Assembly (NCBI RefSeq): GCF_003194085.1
Contig: NZ_CP023994.1
Location: forward strand, 1,302,001-1,366,000
DNA from: Aurantimicrobium photophilum
GTDB taxonomy: Bacteria > Actinomycetota > Actinomycetes > Actinomycetales > Microbacteriaceae
Length of the DNA stretch: 64,000 nucleotides
Reading direction: 5' to 3'
The translations under genes and the position numbers were made by a program. Shown piece by piece: positions 28,074 through 36,469 of this stretch. Under the pieces are notes generated by a model. It was not told the origin of the DNA and searched no databases. It saw only the letters and a program-made list of their open reading frames with translations. Position 1 is the stretch's first letter. Each line of letters opens with the position of its first letter.

Positions 28074-28472
28074 CTAGCTCAACCAGTTCTCTACGCGAAG
28101 TCCGGGAACGCGTTCAAATTCACGAACATTTGCAGTAATTAGAGTGAGTTTTCGGGCTCGAGCTTGGCCTGCTATGCACACCTCAAATGGGCCAATAGGC
28201 GTCCCTGCACGTCGTAATTCGGCGCGAAGCATTCCAGTTTCAAACGCGTCTGCTGCAGTAAATTCGAAGATAGGGAAAATGCTCAACAAAGATTTCGTCT
28301 TGATCAAATTTGGTTCAATGTGAGTTGATCGGGCCACTCCGTAATACATCTCCATCACTGCGATGGAAGAAACACCCGAATCTGACATCACAGATTGAAC
28401 ACGCTCAGCAAGTTCAAGATCACCGTGACGGTCAAGATGAATAAGGATGTTCGTATCAAAGAGGTAACCCAC
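28074..28472 (-). CDS. VapC-type PIN domain toxin
   Basis: 132-residue PIN ribonuclease. The catalytic acidic residues are visible: GYLFDTNILIHL (first Asp), SSIAVMEMYYG (Glu), and DAFETGMLRAEL / PFEVCIAGQARARKLTLITANVREF (later Asp/Glu and the Asn-Val-Arg-Glu-Phe end). VapC toxins cut tRNA or rRNA and are held in check by the cognate VapB. The start is a GTG overlapping the last base of the antitoxin stop (TAGTG), a coupled arrangement. The local sequence is visibly more AT-rich than the flanks. Confidence 0.87.
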   Translation of the reverse strand: MGYLFDTNILIHLDRHGDLELAERVQSVMSDSGVSSIAVMEMYYGVARSTHIEPNLIKTKSLLSIFPIFEFTAADAFETGMLRAELRRAGTPIGPFEVCIAGQARARKLTLITANVREFERVPGLRVENWLS

Positions 28473-28714
28473 TATTCGAATATCCCTTCTTCGTCTTCAG
28501 GCATGGGGGGCTGATCCCTGTCAACCATGAAGTCCGAAGTGAAATGTGGACCGGTTTGCATCCAGGCAACGAGACTTTGCCCCTTAGGGGCAATAACTCG
28601 GGTTTCACCCTGAATGAAAATGTCTACCTCGGTTACTTCTAAAGGAAACGCGACGTCCTTGGGTAACCGCACCGCTTGGGTTGTGTTGTTGTAGAAGATT
28701 TTGCTTGAAGTCAT
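28472..28714 (-). CDS. VapB-type antitoxin
   Basis: 80-residue antitoxin. The N-terminal KIFYNNTTQAVRLPKDVAFP matches the swapped-hairpin AbrB/VapB DNA-binding fold (xSQAVRLP pattern). The acidic C terminus (RDQPPMPEDEEGIFE) is the likely toxin-binding tail. ATG 28714 is chosen because AAGGAG lies 6 nt upstream and a palindromic operator overlaps that site; an ORF extension to 28774 runs through the operator. It is coupled to vapC. Confidence 0.87.
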   Translation of the reverse strand: MTSSKIFYNNTTQAVRLPKDVAFPLEVTEVDIFIQGETRVIAPKGQSLVAWMQTGPHFTSDFMVDRDQPPMPEDEEGIFE

Positions 28715-28723
28715 CAGCTTCTC

Positions 28724-28750
28724 CTTGTATATGTTATAAGTATATACAAG
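28724..28750. promoter_or_regulatory. Palindromic operator of vapBC
   Basis: CTTGTATAT (28724-28732) and ATATACAAG (28742-28750) form a perfect 9-bp inverted repeat with a 9-nt spacer, abutting the vapB Shine-Dalgarno. The spacer and arms also offer TATA-rich -10-like sequence. Autorepression by the VapBC complex is the family rule; binding here is inference. Confidence 0.7.
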
Positions 28751-28862
28751 CTCTTTTGTCATCACCATAGGCACAAAATACGTAACCCGTGCATGACAAA
28801 TACCTCTGAACTTCAGAGCGGTTGAAATCCGCAGTCCAGAGAGGACTGTGAAGAACTAGTGC

Positions 28863-29840
28863 TTAGGCAGCACCATCGAACATCGAGGTGACAGAACCCT
28901 CTTCGAATACTTCGTGAATAGCGCTAGCCAGGAGCGGCGCAATGGGAAGAATAGTGAGCTTCTCGAAGCGCTTGTCTTCTGGGACGGGAAGGGTGTCAGT
29001 GACAACAACAGCACTGATGAACTCAGACTGCAGAATCTCGCATGCAGGATCTGAGAAGACTGCGTGGGTTGCAGCAACGACAACACCGATAGCGCCGTTG
29101 GCAACAAGTGCTTCCGCAGCCTTCACGATGGTGCGACCAGTGTCGATCATGTCGTCAACGAGGAGGCAGACGCGGCCCGAAACTTCACCCACGATTTCGT
29201 GGACGGTGACCTGGTTGTGAACCTTAGGGTCACGACGTTTGTGAATGATGGCCAGAGGTGCACCGAGCTTCTCACTCCAGATGTCCGCAACGCGAACGCG
29301 GCCCATATCTGGTGACACCACGGTCAAAGTTGCGGGGTCTAGCTGTGCACGGAAGTGCTCCAGCAGAACAGGCATCGCGAAGAGGTGGTCAACAGGACCG
29401 TCGAAGAAGCCCTGGATCTGAGCTGCGTGAAGATCAACGCTCATGATGCGGTCAGCACCAGCAGTCTTGAACAGGTCAGCCATCAGACGAGCAGAGATGG
29501 GCTCGCGTCCACGACCCTTCTTGTCTTGACGTGCGTAGGGGTAAAAGGGAGCCACTACGGTAATGCGCTTGGCCGATGCACGCTTGAGTGCATCAATCAT
29601 GATCAAGGTTTCCATCACCCATTCGTTGATGGGCGCAGTGTGTGACTGGACTACGAAGACATCCGCGCCACGAACGCTGTCGTCATAACGGGCATAGATT
29701 TCACCGTTGGCGAAGGTGCGCAGATCAGTACCGGAGACATGAGTCTTCAGCTCTGCAGCAACGTCCGTCGCCAGCTGAGGGTGAGCACGTCCACTCACAA
29801 TTACGAGCTTCTTCTTTGTCGGCACTGATAGTTCGGACAC
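28863..29840 (-). CDS. prs: Ribose-phosphate pyrophosphokinase
   Basis: Makes PRPP from ribose 5-phosphate and ATP for nucleotide, His and Trp synthesis. 325 residues with KKLVIVSGRAHPQLA, the Mg/ATP segment HTAPINEWVMETLIMIDAL, PYARQDKKGRGREPIS, VDLHAAQIQGFFDGPVDHL and the PRPP-loop VDDMIDTGRTIVKAAEAL. It is 39 nt downstream of glmU; glmU-prs is a common actinobacterial pair linking UDP-GlcNAc and PRPP supply. Between it and vapBC are two weak hairpins (CTCTG..CAGAG, CAGTCC..GGACTG) without U-runs. Confidence 0.96.
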   Translation of the reverse strand: MSELSVPTKKKLVIVSGRAHPQLATDVAAELKTHVSGTDLRTFANGEIYARYDDSVRGADVFVVQSHTAPINEWVMETLIMIDALKRASAKRITVVAPFYPYARQDKKGRGREPISARLMADLFKTAGADRIMSVDLHAAQIQGFFDGPVDHLFAMPVLLEHFRAQLDPATLTVVSPDMGRVRVADIWSEKLGAPLAIIHKRRDPKVHNQVTVHEIVGEVSGRVCLLVDDMIDTGRTIVKAAEALVANGAIGVVVAATHAVFSDPACEILQSEFISAVVVTDTLPVPEDKRFEKLTILPIAPLLASAIHEVFEEGSVTSMFDGAA

Positions 29841-29879
29841 TGAAGGCCTTTCGGGTGGGGTGACTCGTAATGGAGGGTG

Positions 29880-31301
29880 TTACTTGGCCTCGTCAGCAGC
29901 CTTAGCTGCTGCGGTGCCGGGACGGTTGGCTTGAACCCAGCCATCCATATTGCGCTGGGGAGCAACATTAATGGCGAGAGCACCAGCTGGGACATCCTTA
30001 CGGATGACTGCACCGGCGCCACTATATGCTCCATCGCCAATACTAATTGGCGCAACGAACGTGTTGTGAGAGCCAGTTCTCACGTGAGAACCCACGGTGG
30101 TGTGGCTCTTGGTCACGCCGTCGTAGTTAGCGAAGATGGTGCCCGCACCAATGTTGCTTTCTTCTCCGATGGTGGCATCTCCCACGTAGGAAAGGTGAGG
30201 AACCTTGCTGCCCTTGCCAATGCGTGCATTTTTCGTCTCAACGAAAGTGCCGATCTTGCCGGAAGCCTCGAGGTAGGTACCAGGGCGCAGGTAAGAAAAA
30301 GGGCCAACCGAAGCGCCAGCACCGATGACCGATAGGGTCGCATCGGTGCGCTTGATCACAGCACCTTCGCCTACTTCGGTGTCGAGCAGGGTGGTGTCTG
30401 GGCCAATCACAGCGCCTGTCTCCACCACTGTTGCACCGAGGAGCTGCGTTCCTGGCTTGATCTCCACGTCAGGAGCGAGTTGAACCTGGATATCTATCCA
30501 CGTTGAAGCAGGATCGGTGATGGTCACACCGGCAAGCTGCCAGCCGCGCACAATCAAACCGTTGAGCAGACCTGCAGCACGAGAAAGCTGTGCACGGTCG
30601 TTGATTCCTTCGACCTTCCAGGAGTCCAAGATTTCAACGGCAGCAACAGTTGCCCCAGCCTGGCGAAGCAGACCAATCACATCGGTAATGTATTTCTCGC
30701 CCTGAGCGTTGTCGAGAGTGAGGTTGCTCAACTGCGCACGAAGCTCAGGAGCTGAGAAGACATAAATACCGGCGTTGATTTCCTTGATGGCCAGTTCATC
30801 CTGGTTGGCGTCCTTGTGCTCAACGAGTTTCTCCAGATTGCCATCAGCAGAACGAATCACGCGACCGTAACCGGTGGCATCATCGAGGATTGTGGAGAGC
30901 ACGGTCGCTGCTGCCTGCGCATCGCGGTGCTGGTTGATCAAACCCTGCAGAGTCTCAGCATCAAGCAAAGGAACGTCACCGTTGACCACAAGCACGTCAC
31001 CAGCGAAGCCTGCAGGGAGAGCTGCAATAGCAAGCTCAACAGCACGGCCAGTGCCGGGAACCTCGTCCTGGTCCACAATGATGCTCTCGGGCAGGTCAAC
31101 TTCAATGACCTCCACCAAGCGATCACGTTCGTGACGAACGACGGAGACGACGTGTGCAGCGTTCAGTTCGCGAGCTGTTGCGAGAACGTGGGAGACGACA
31201 GAAACTCCACCGAGCTTGTGGAGAAGCTTGGGAGTGGAGCTCTTCATGCGAGTACCTTGACCAGCTGCAAGAACCACGATGGCTAGTTGTGCGTCGGTCA
31301 C
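29880..31301 (-). CDS. glmU: Bifunctional GlmU (GlcN-1-P acetyltransferase / UDP-GlcNAc pyrophosphorylase)
   Basis: Makes UDP-N-acetylglucosamine for peptidoglycan. The N-terminal uridylyltransferase domain has VVLAAGQGTRMKSSTPKLLH, VVNGDVPLLDAETL and NAGIYVF. The C-terminal left-handed beta-helix acetyltransferase domain shows hexapeptide repeats (GAVIGPDTTLLDTEVGEGAVI...), PFSYLRPGT, VETKNARIGKGSKVPHLSYVGDA and the catalytic His/Asn region ANYDGVTKSHTTVG. 473 residues is normal. It lies just after tRNA-Gln and before prs. Confidence 0.96.
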   Translation of the reverse strand: MTDAQLAIVVLAAGQGTRMKSSTPKLLHKLGGVSVVSHVLATARELNAAHVVSVVRHERDRLVEVIEVDLPESIIVDQDEVPGTGRAVELAIAALPAGFAGDVLVVNGDVPLLDAETLQGLINQHRDAQAAATVLSTILDDATGYGRVIRSADGNLEKLVEHKDANQDELAIKEINAGIYVFSAPELRAQLSNLTLDNAQGEKYITDVIGLLRQAGATVAAVEILDSWKVEGINDRAQLSRAAGLLNGLIVRGWQLAGVTITDPASTWIDIQVQLAPDVEIKPGTQLLGATVVETGAVIGPDTTLLDTEVGEGAVIKRTDATLSVIGAGASVGPFSYLRPGTYLEASGKIGTFVETKNARIGKGSKVPHLSYVGDATIGEESNIGAGTIFANYDGVTKSHTTVGSHVRTGSHNTFVAPISIGDGAYSGAGAVIRKDVPAGALAINVAPQRNMDGWVQANRPGTAAAKAADEAK

Positions 31302-31327
31302 TCACTTCTCCAATTTTTGATCCGGAG

Positions 31328-31398
31328 CTCCGCCACCAGGATTCGAACCTAGACCAACAGATCCAAAGACTGTTGTGCTGCCTTTACACTATGGCGGA
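31328..31398 (-). tRNA. tRNA-Gln(UUG)
   Basis: Minus-strand cloverleaf: acceptor TCCGCCA/TGGCGGA, D-stem GTGT/GCAC, anticodon loop CTTTGGA (TTG), T-arm CTAGG-TTCGAAT-CCTGG, discriminator G; CCA not encoded. The 31-39 pair of the anticodon stem is T-T. It stands 26 nt upstream of glmU, the usual actinobacterial position. Confidence 0.9.
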
Positions 31399-31464
31399 AT
31401 ATGGATTCTCTTTGAGGAAACCCACAAGTACAGTCTGCCAGATACCAGCAGGGATAATGGATGC

Positions 31465-31977
31465 ATGGCACCTCAGAATGACGAAGTCGACCGCATTGTG
31501 CAGTCGTGGAAGCGCGAGCGCCCCGATCTCGACTTTTCTCCCCTGCAGGTCCTCTCTCGTGTAGGCCGTCTCGCCAAGATGCTGGACCGCGCCCGCAAGG
31601 ACGCTTTCCACAAATCCAAGCTGGAATCTTGGGAATTTGACGTTCTCGCTGCACTGCGCCGAGAAGGCTCTCCCTATCAGCTGAGCCCTAAGGCGCTCTT
31701 GCAACAGACCCTGGTATCAAGTGGAACCATGACAAACCGCATCGACCGTCTGGTCGACAGCGGTTTGGTGGTTCGCCGCGAAGACCCCAATGACGGCCGT
31801 GGCGTTCTGGTTGAGATGACCGCCGCCGGGCTCACCCGCGTTGACGCAGCTATTACTCGTTTGGTTGATGCAGAGGCTCTACTCCTGGCATCCCTGTCAC
31901 GCAGTGAGCAGACCCGCTTGGCAGAGTCCCTACGTCGCCTCAGCATCGACGTGGACACACAAGACTCTGCGGAGTAA
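31465..31977 (+). CDS. MarR family transcriptional regulator
   Basis: 170-residue winged-helix regulator. The core is clear: SWEFDVLAALRREG, LSPKALLQQTLVSSGTMTNRIDRLVDSGLV (recognition helix) and the wing REDPNDGRGVLVEMTAAG. ATG 31465 is selected because family similarity begins there and a -10-like GATAAT (31453-31458) ends 6 nt upstream, implying a leaderless mRNA; the longer ORF from 31375 runs through the tRNA-Gln gene. It is followed 3 nt later by a small membrane gene, probably its co-transcribed partner. Confidence 0.87.
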   Translation: MAPQNDEVDRIVQSWKRERPDLDFSPLQVLSRVGRLAKMLDRARKDAFHKSKLESWEFDVLAALRREGSPYQLSPKALLQQTLVSSGTMTNRIDRLVDSGLVVRREDPNDGRGVLVEMTAAGLTRVDAAITRLVDAEALLLASLSRSEQTRLAESLRRLSIDVDTQDSAE

Positions 31978-31980
31978 CCC

Positions 31981-32297
31981 ATGGCGAAGCAGCGAACGTT
32001 CTGGCCTCATGAAAAGCCAGGCAAAGTAGCACTCCGGTTTGCTGTCGCCGCTTTTCTGCTGTGGCTGGTGCTCCCCATGATCACCAGCGCATTCCGTGAA
32101 ACGGTTCCCCTAACAGACACCTGGGTCATGCCTTTCATTGGCGTGGTGGGAGTGGGCATTGCAGCAGCAGTGAATCTCTTTACTTATGTGTTCAACAGAC
32201 AGCGTTCTGTCATGAACCTCATTGCGATGTCGCTCACGGTGGCATTCACCGTGTTGAGGCAACGTTCCTTATCGGTGAAGGTCTCGCAGGGGTTTAG
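31981..32297 (+). pseudogene. Small three-TM membrane protein gene, probable -1 frameshift near 32254
   Basis: The intact frame (31981-32346) encodes a basic N terminus and two clean hydrophobic helices (about residues 18-38 and 47-68), then loses membrane character after SLTVAFTVL and ends in a Ser/Lys-rich run. In the next frame the sequence from about 32255 reads EATFLIGEGLAGV and stops at 32297, completing a third helix. The hairpin at 32313-32328 lies right after that stop. This fits one missing base in the TTGAGG context around 32254. The gene is paired with MarR (3-nt gap). Family unknown; a sequencing error is possible. Confidence 0.55.
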
Positions 32298-32312
32298 TTC
32301 CGCTTTATCCCC

Positions 32313-32328
32313 GGGACTGAAAAGTCCC
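32313..32328 (+). terminator. Hairpin terminator after marR-membrane gene pair
   Basis: GGGACT/AGTCCC stem closed by a GAAA tetraloop, followed by ATGTTTTCC. It is placed 15 nt after the restored stop of the upstream small membrane gene. Confidence 0.55.
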
Positions 32329-32444
32329 ATGTTTTCCACAGCTTGAGCCGATGCTTTTCCCGGCGCTGAGTGCATCCCTATTCTGAGCGCATGACGACTC
32401 ACACATTTCTAGTGTCCGTCCCACAAAAGTGGGAAGATATTGAT

Positions 32445-32702
32445 ATGAGTGACACTTACAAAGTCCAAGTGGGAGATAAAGGCCGTGTAGTTATCCCCTC
32501 AGAAATCCGTGCCCGCCACAATTGGGAGCCCGGTACCGAACTCATCTTGGTTGAGTCTGAAGACGGCGTGAGAATCACCACCCAAAAAGAAGGTTTGGCA
32601 AAGCTCCGAGGAATCCTCAAAGGCTCCGGCTACTCAGTAGATCAGTTCATTACCGAAAAACGCGCAGAGGCCAAACTCGAAGATGAAAGCCTGGGACTGT
32701 GA
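32445..32702 (+). CDS. AbrB/MazE-like (VapB) antitoxin
   Basis: 85-residue antitoxin with a SpoVT-AbrB fold: YKVQVGDKGRVVIPSEIRAR, then WEPGTELILVESEDGVRITT, and a charged C-terminal helix AKLEDESLGL. It should repress its own operon and bind the PIN toxin that follows. ATG 32445 matches the family start and has GGAAG upstream; the in-frame extension to 32370 has no family match. It overlaps the toxin start by 4 nt (GTGA). Confidence 0.87.
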   Translation: MSDTYKVQVGDKGRVVIPSEIRARHNWEPGTELILVESEDGVRITTQKEGLAKLRGILKGSGYSVDQFITEKRAEAKLEDESLGL

Positions 32703-33073
32703 CCCAGCTGCCGCTGTTTGACACATCTGCACTGCTTGCATTTATCTATGAAGAGCCTGGTGCAGACCACGTTGAACAACATCTTTCAGATGGCGGAATG
32801 ATCAGTGCAGTTAATTGGTCAGAACTTGGTCAAAAAATCCTGCACCAGAACCTGGGTTGGGCAAACATCAGCCAACAGCTCAAGGCTGTGGGACTTATCG
32901 TTCAACCCGTAACCGAAGAAGATGCCGAAGTTGCTGCGCTTCTGTGGGAAGCAGGAGATGGCTTATCAATCGCAGATCGCTTGTGCTTGAGCATGGGTCA
33001 ACGGCTGGGAGTTCCCATCATCACTGCAGATAAAGCTTGGGCAAAGTTCCCAGGTGTAACTGTTATTCGTTGA
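32699..33073 (+). CDS. VapC-type PIN domain toxin (second)
   Basis: 124-residue PIN RNase. Catalytic acids seen in PLFDTSALLAFIYEEPGA (Asp), ISAVNWSELGQKIL (Glu), and LSIADRLCLSMGQRLGVPIITADKAWAK (Asp in ADRL and TADKAW). GTG start overlapping the antitoxin stop. It ends flush against the convergent hicB gene (stops at 33073 and 33074), so two unrelated toxin-antitoxin pairs abut tail to tail. Confidence 0.88.
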   Translation: MTQLPLFDTSALLAFIYEEPGADHVEQHLSDGGMISAVNWSELGQKILHQNLGWANISQQLKAVGLIVQPVTEEDAEVAALLWEAGDGLSIADRLCLSMGQRLGVPIITADKAWAKFPGVTVIR

Positions 33074-33469
33074 TTACGCGCGAAGTCGCTCAGATTCCTT
33101 AGCAATCTGCGACACCCGGCCAGGTGACATGTGCAGGATTCCGCTGAGGTCCCTCACGGAATAGCCCTCCTTAGAGAGCTCCTGGATGAAGCGAGCTGAG
33201 GCCGTCATAATTTCTTTTTGTTCGCGCTCGAGTTCTTCACGTCGCTTACCAAGCTCTACGGCAGCAAGCATTTCTTCACCCACGTTCGAAAACTCAAACT
33301 CGAAAGTAAAGATTGACTCATCCTCGATATCCAGAAGGAGTGACAAGACTTCTCGGACTGCCAACTCAAGCGCCACGAGGTTGCCAGCAAAAGTTGCCGC
33401 TCCTGGAACAGTTGGTACTTCGGCCAGCCAAGACTGGCCTTCACGTGCAACTCTGACAACGAACTTCAT
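33074..33469 (-). CDS. HicB-type antitoxin
   Basis: 131-residue antitoxin. N-terminal partial RNase H-like HicB fold (KFVVRVAREGQSWLAEVPTVPGAATFAGNLVALELAV) and a C-terminal helix-turn-helix-like segment (YSVRDLSGILHMSPGRVSQIAKESERL). It should block HicA and repress the operon. ATG 33469 overlaps the hicA stop as ATGA; a GTG three codons earlier is possible. Unlike many loci, the toxin gene comes first. Confidence 0.85.
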   Translation of the reverse strand: MKFVVRVAREGQSWLAEVPTVPGAATFAGNLVALELAVREVLSLLLDIEDESIFTFEFEFSNVGEEMLAAVELGKRREELEREQKEIMTASARFIQELSKEGYSVRDLSGILHMSPGRVSQIAKESERLRA

Positions 33470-33675
33470 CGCAGCCACCCCTTCCCTAACACTTCTTCCA
33501 AACTGCGTTCAATGGCACGCAATGTTCCAATGGGGATATCTCCACCATGTTGCGGAACTACAGCCATCACACTGACACCTTCTCGAGTAATCCGATACAA
33601 ACGATGGGATCCCTTTTGTCTGAGAAATTGTCCTCCCAGTGATTCAATTCGGGAGTTAACTTCTCGTGCTCGCAT
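33466..33675 (-). CDS. HicA-type mRNA interferase toxin
   Basis: 69-residue double-stranded RNA-binding-like toxin. Features: REVNSRIESLGGQFLRQKGSHRLYRI with the catalytic His in GSHRLY, then VVPQHGGDIPIGTLRAIERSLE, the standard HicA/YcfA ending. It cuts mRNA and is neutralised by HicB encoded next (4-nt overlap). A -10-like TAAACT lies close to the ATG, so the mRNA is probably leaderless. The surrounding DNA is AT-richer than the neighbours. Confidence 0.88.
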   Translation of the reverse strand: MRAREVNSRIESLGGQFLRQKGSHRLYRITREGVSVMAVVPQHGGDIPIGTLRAIERSLEEVLGKGWLR

Positions 33676-33681
33676 ACTACA

Positions 33682-33707
33682 GTTTAGCGCCTAAACACTT
33701 CAAGTGT
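33682..33707. promoter_or_regulatory. Palindromes at the hicAB promoter
   Basis: GTTTAG-CGC-CTAAAC (33682-33696) and ACACTT-C-AAGTGT (33695-33707) are two adjoining perfect palindromes upstream of hicA; the first overlaps the -10-like TAAACT. HicB binding here is inferred from family practice. Confidence 0.6.
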
Positions 33708-33725
33708 CTAGTTACTAAACAGTTG

Positions 33726-35522
33726 CTAGTGTCCGAGCAGATCGCTGAGTTCTAACCAGCGCATCTCCAGATCAGCAATCGTGCCTTCGCACTTACTTAT
33801 CTGTGCGGCGTATTCTCCCAGGCCGACATAGTCGTTCTGGTCGTGAGCGGCCATCTTGGCGTGAATCTCAGCAACATCTGCCTGCTGCTTGGCAATCTTG
33901 CGCTCGATGGAACCGAATTCCTTCTCCGCGTTGCGCAGCTCAGCACCAGCCAGCTTGGGCACGGGCTTATTCATCGTTGCCGTGGCCTGGGCAGTGACCG
34001 AGACACTCGGTGCAGCCATCTGCTTGGCACGCAGTGCCAAGTATTGGTCAACGCCGTTGGGCAGGTGGGTGAAGTGGCCTTCGAGCACGGCGTATTGGTT
34101 ATCTGTGATGCGCTCAAGCAGGTAACGGTCGTGCGAGATGACGAGCAGGGTTCCTGGCCAGGTGTCGAGGAGGTCTTCCATGGCGACCAACATGTCGGTG
34201 TCGAGGTCGTTGGTGGGCTCATCCAAGATCAGCACGTTGGGCTCGTCGAGCAGAATCAACAGCAGCTGCAAGCGACGCTTCTGACCACCGGAGAGGTCCT
34301 TCACCGGAGTCGACAATTGCGCTGAGGTGAAGCCCAGGCGCTCCAAGAGCTGGCCAGGAGTCATCTCTTTGCCGCCAACGGAGTAGGTGGTGCGCTTCTC
34401 GGCAACAACAGCACTCACACGCATGTCCTGCACGGCGGTGAGTTCATCGAGTTGCTGAGTCAGGGTCGCGATCTTGACGGTCTTGCCGCGCTTCACGCGA
34501 CCAGAACTGGGTTCCACGTGGCCAGAGACAAGTCCAAGCAGGGTCGACTTTCCAGCACCGTTCACACCAAGAATTCCTGTGCGCTCACCAGGCGCAATAC
34601 GCCAGGTCACATCGCGCAGGACGTGCTTCTCGCCATAGCTAACCGAGACACCCTCAAGATCCACAACGTCTTTACCCAAACGTTGCATAGCCATCGAGGA
34701 AAGTTGAATGGCATCGCGAACTGGCGGCTCATCTGCGATGAGCGCGTTCGCGGCTTCGATGCGGAACTTAGGCTTTGCAGTTCGAGCAGGAGCTCCACGG
34801 CGCAACCACGCCAGCTCTTTCTTCATGAGGTTCTGACGCTTAGCCTCGCTGACCGCAGCCATGCGGTCACGTTCCACGCGCTGAAGTACATAGGCGGCAT
34901 AGCCGCCCTCGAATGGCTCCAAGATGCGGTCGTGGACTTCCCAGGTGTCGGTGGAAACCTCATCGAGGAACCAACGGTCGTGGGTTACGACCAAGAGACC
35001 ACCTTGGCCATTGGGCCAGCGCTTCTTGAGGTGACCGGCAAGCCAAGAAATACCTTCCACGTCAAGGTGGTTGGTGGGCTCATCCAAGAAGATGACATCC
35101 CAGTCACCGGTGAGCAGGGCAGCGAGAGCAACACGGCGACGTTGACCACCAGAGAGGTCGCCGACCTTGGCATCCCACGGAATATCGGTGACAAGCCCTG
35201 TGAGAACATCGCGAACCTTGGGATCACCTGCCCAGACGTGTTCTTCAATACCGCCGACAATAGCCTCGCCCACAGTGAGGTTGCCATCAACTTCATCAGA
35301 CTGGTCGAGCATGCCGAGGGTGATGCCACCGCGGCGGGTGACGCGGCCAGAGTCTGGCTCGAGGCGTCCGGCAAGAATCTTCATCAACGTGGACTTACCG
35401 TCACCGTTGCGACCAACGACACCAATACGGTCACCGTCGTTGAGTCCCACCGTGATGCCGTCAAAGATGACGCGCGTGGGGAATTCGAGCTGGAGGTTCT
35501 CTCCACCGAGCAAGTGAGCCAT
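33726..35522 (-). CDS. ABC-F family ATPase
   Basis: Soluble tandem ATPase of the ABC-F class (598 residues), acting on ribosomes rather than in membranes. Domain 1 has Walker A GRNGDGKS, signature LSGGQRRRVALAALL and LDEPTNHLDVEG; domain 2 has GVNGAGKST, DLSGGQKRRLQLLLILL and ILDEPTNDLDTDM. A linker (P-site tRNA interaction motif region, about residues 210-290) and a C-terminal coiled coil follow, as in Uup-like members. Resistance versus housekeeping role cannot be read. It is the last gene of a metG-tatD-rsmA-ispE-ABC-F run; its ATG overlaps the ispE stop (TAATG). Confidence 0.92.
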   Translation of the reverse strand: MAHLLGGENLQLEFPTRVIFDGITVGLNDGDRIGVVGRNGDGKSTLMKILAGRLEPDSGRVTRRGGITLGMLDQSDEVDGNLTVGEAIVGGIEEHVWAGDPKVRDVLTGLVTDIPWDAKVGDLSGGQRRRVALAALLTGDWDVIFLDEPTNHLDVEGISWLAGHLKKRWPNGQGGLLVVTHDRWFLDEVSTDTWEVHDRILEPFEGGYAAYVLQRVERDRMAAVSEAKRQNLMKKELAWLRRGAPARTAKPKFRIEAANALIADEPPVRDAIQLSSMAMQRLGKDVVDLEGVSVSYGEKHVLRDVTWRIAPGERTGILGVNGAGKSTLLGLVSGHVEPSSGRVKRGKTVKIATLTQQLDELTAVQDMRVSAVVAEKRTTYSVGGKEMTPGQLLERLGFTSAQLSTPVKDLSGGQKRRLQLLLILLDEPNVLILDEPTNDLDTDMLVAMEDLLDTWPGTLLVISHDRYLLERITDNQYAVLEGHFTHLPNGVDQYLALRAKQMAAPSVSVTAQATATMNKPVPKLAGAELRNAEKEFGSIERKIAKQQADVAEIHAKMAAHDQNDYVGLGEYAAQISKCEGTIADLEMRWLELSDLLGH

Positions 35523-36460
35523 TAGTCGTTCACTACTCGGGCGCCGTGCACGGGGCCCGATACGCGCAGAACATGATGACCGGCAGCACTGAGGGTAACT
35601 TGAAGATCAATAGCTGACTCAGCATCTTCGGCAAGGAAAGCAAGAGTTGGACCAGAGCCCGAGACGATGCCGGCCAGAGCACCGCTCTTCTCACCGAGTT
35701 CCAGGATGTCCACGAGTGAAGGCTGGAGGTGAAGGGCAGGAGCCTGCAGGTCATTACTCAAAGCGTCTGCCAGCATGACGGGGTCACCTGCACGCAGCGC
35801 CTGGAGAACCGCAGTGTCGACGGTGGGCGACTGTGGTGCGGGCTTGATGTCGGCAATGTGACGTTCACGGTGAGCATCGAGTTCACCATAGACAGCAGGA
35901 GTGCTGAGGCCAAAGTCGGCGGGAACCAGAACCCACTCAAAGTGTTCGTGGCTGGTGAGCACGGGGCTCAGGCGATCTCCACGTCCTGTACCAATGGCAG
36001 TGCCACCCATCAGCGCGAAGGGAACATCAGCACCGAGTTCGGCTGCGAGCTTCAACAAAGCATCTTTACCCAGGTTGGTTCCCCACAGTGCATCACAGGC
36101 AACGAGAGCACCCGCAGCATCTGCTGAGCCACCACCCATGCCACCGGCAATGGGAACGTTCTTCTGGATTTCGAGGCGAACACCGCCGCGATACTTCGCC
36201 TTGCGTGCAAGCAGCTGCGCTGCCTTGATGGCAAGGTTGGACGCATCGAGCGGAACACCACTCAGGTCAAAGTCACCGGTGAAGGAGACAGAGAAATCGT
36301 CTGCGGGATACGCACGGATTTCTTCATAGAGGCTGACGGCTTGATAGGTGGTCGCCACATCGTGGTAACCATCATCCATCACGGCGCCAACAGCGAGCGA
36401 GACATTGATCTTGCCGGGGGCTCGAACGTGAACCACCTCGCGTGCACCAGTCTCGGTCAT
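35522..36460 (-). CDS. ispE: 4-(cytidine 5'-diphospho)-2-C-methyl-D-erythritol kinase
   Basis: GHMP kinase of the MEP isoprenoid pathway. 312 residues with [14 protein letters not shown] at the N terminus, the ATP-binding [21 protein letters not shown], and the C-terminal [20 protein letters not shown]. It starts 9 nt after rsmA and overlaps the ABC-F start codon by one base. The rsmA-ispE order is standard in actinobacteria. Confidence 0.95.
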   Translation of the reverse strand: MTETGAREVVHVRAPGKINVSLAVGAVMDDGYHDVATTYQAVSLYEEIRAYPADDFSVSFTGDFDLSGVPLDASNLAIKAAQLLARKAKYRGGVRLEIQKNVPIAGGMGGGSADAAGALVACDALWGTNLGKDALLKLAAELGADVPFALMGGTAIGTGRGDRLSPVLTSHEHFEWVLVPADFGLSTPAVYGELDAHRERHIADIKPAPQSPTVDTAVLQALRAGDPVMLADALSNDLQAPALHLQPSLVDILELGEKSGALAGIVSGSGPTLAFLAEDAESAIDLQVTLSAAGHHVLRVSGPVHGARVVND

Positions 36461-36469
36461 AATTCCAAA

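Noticed and set aside
28800-28862. Hairpins between prs and vapB as a terminator
   Set aside because: Two short stems (CTCTG..CAGAG and CAGTCC..GGACTG) exist, but neither is followed by a U-run in the direction of transcription.
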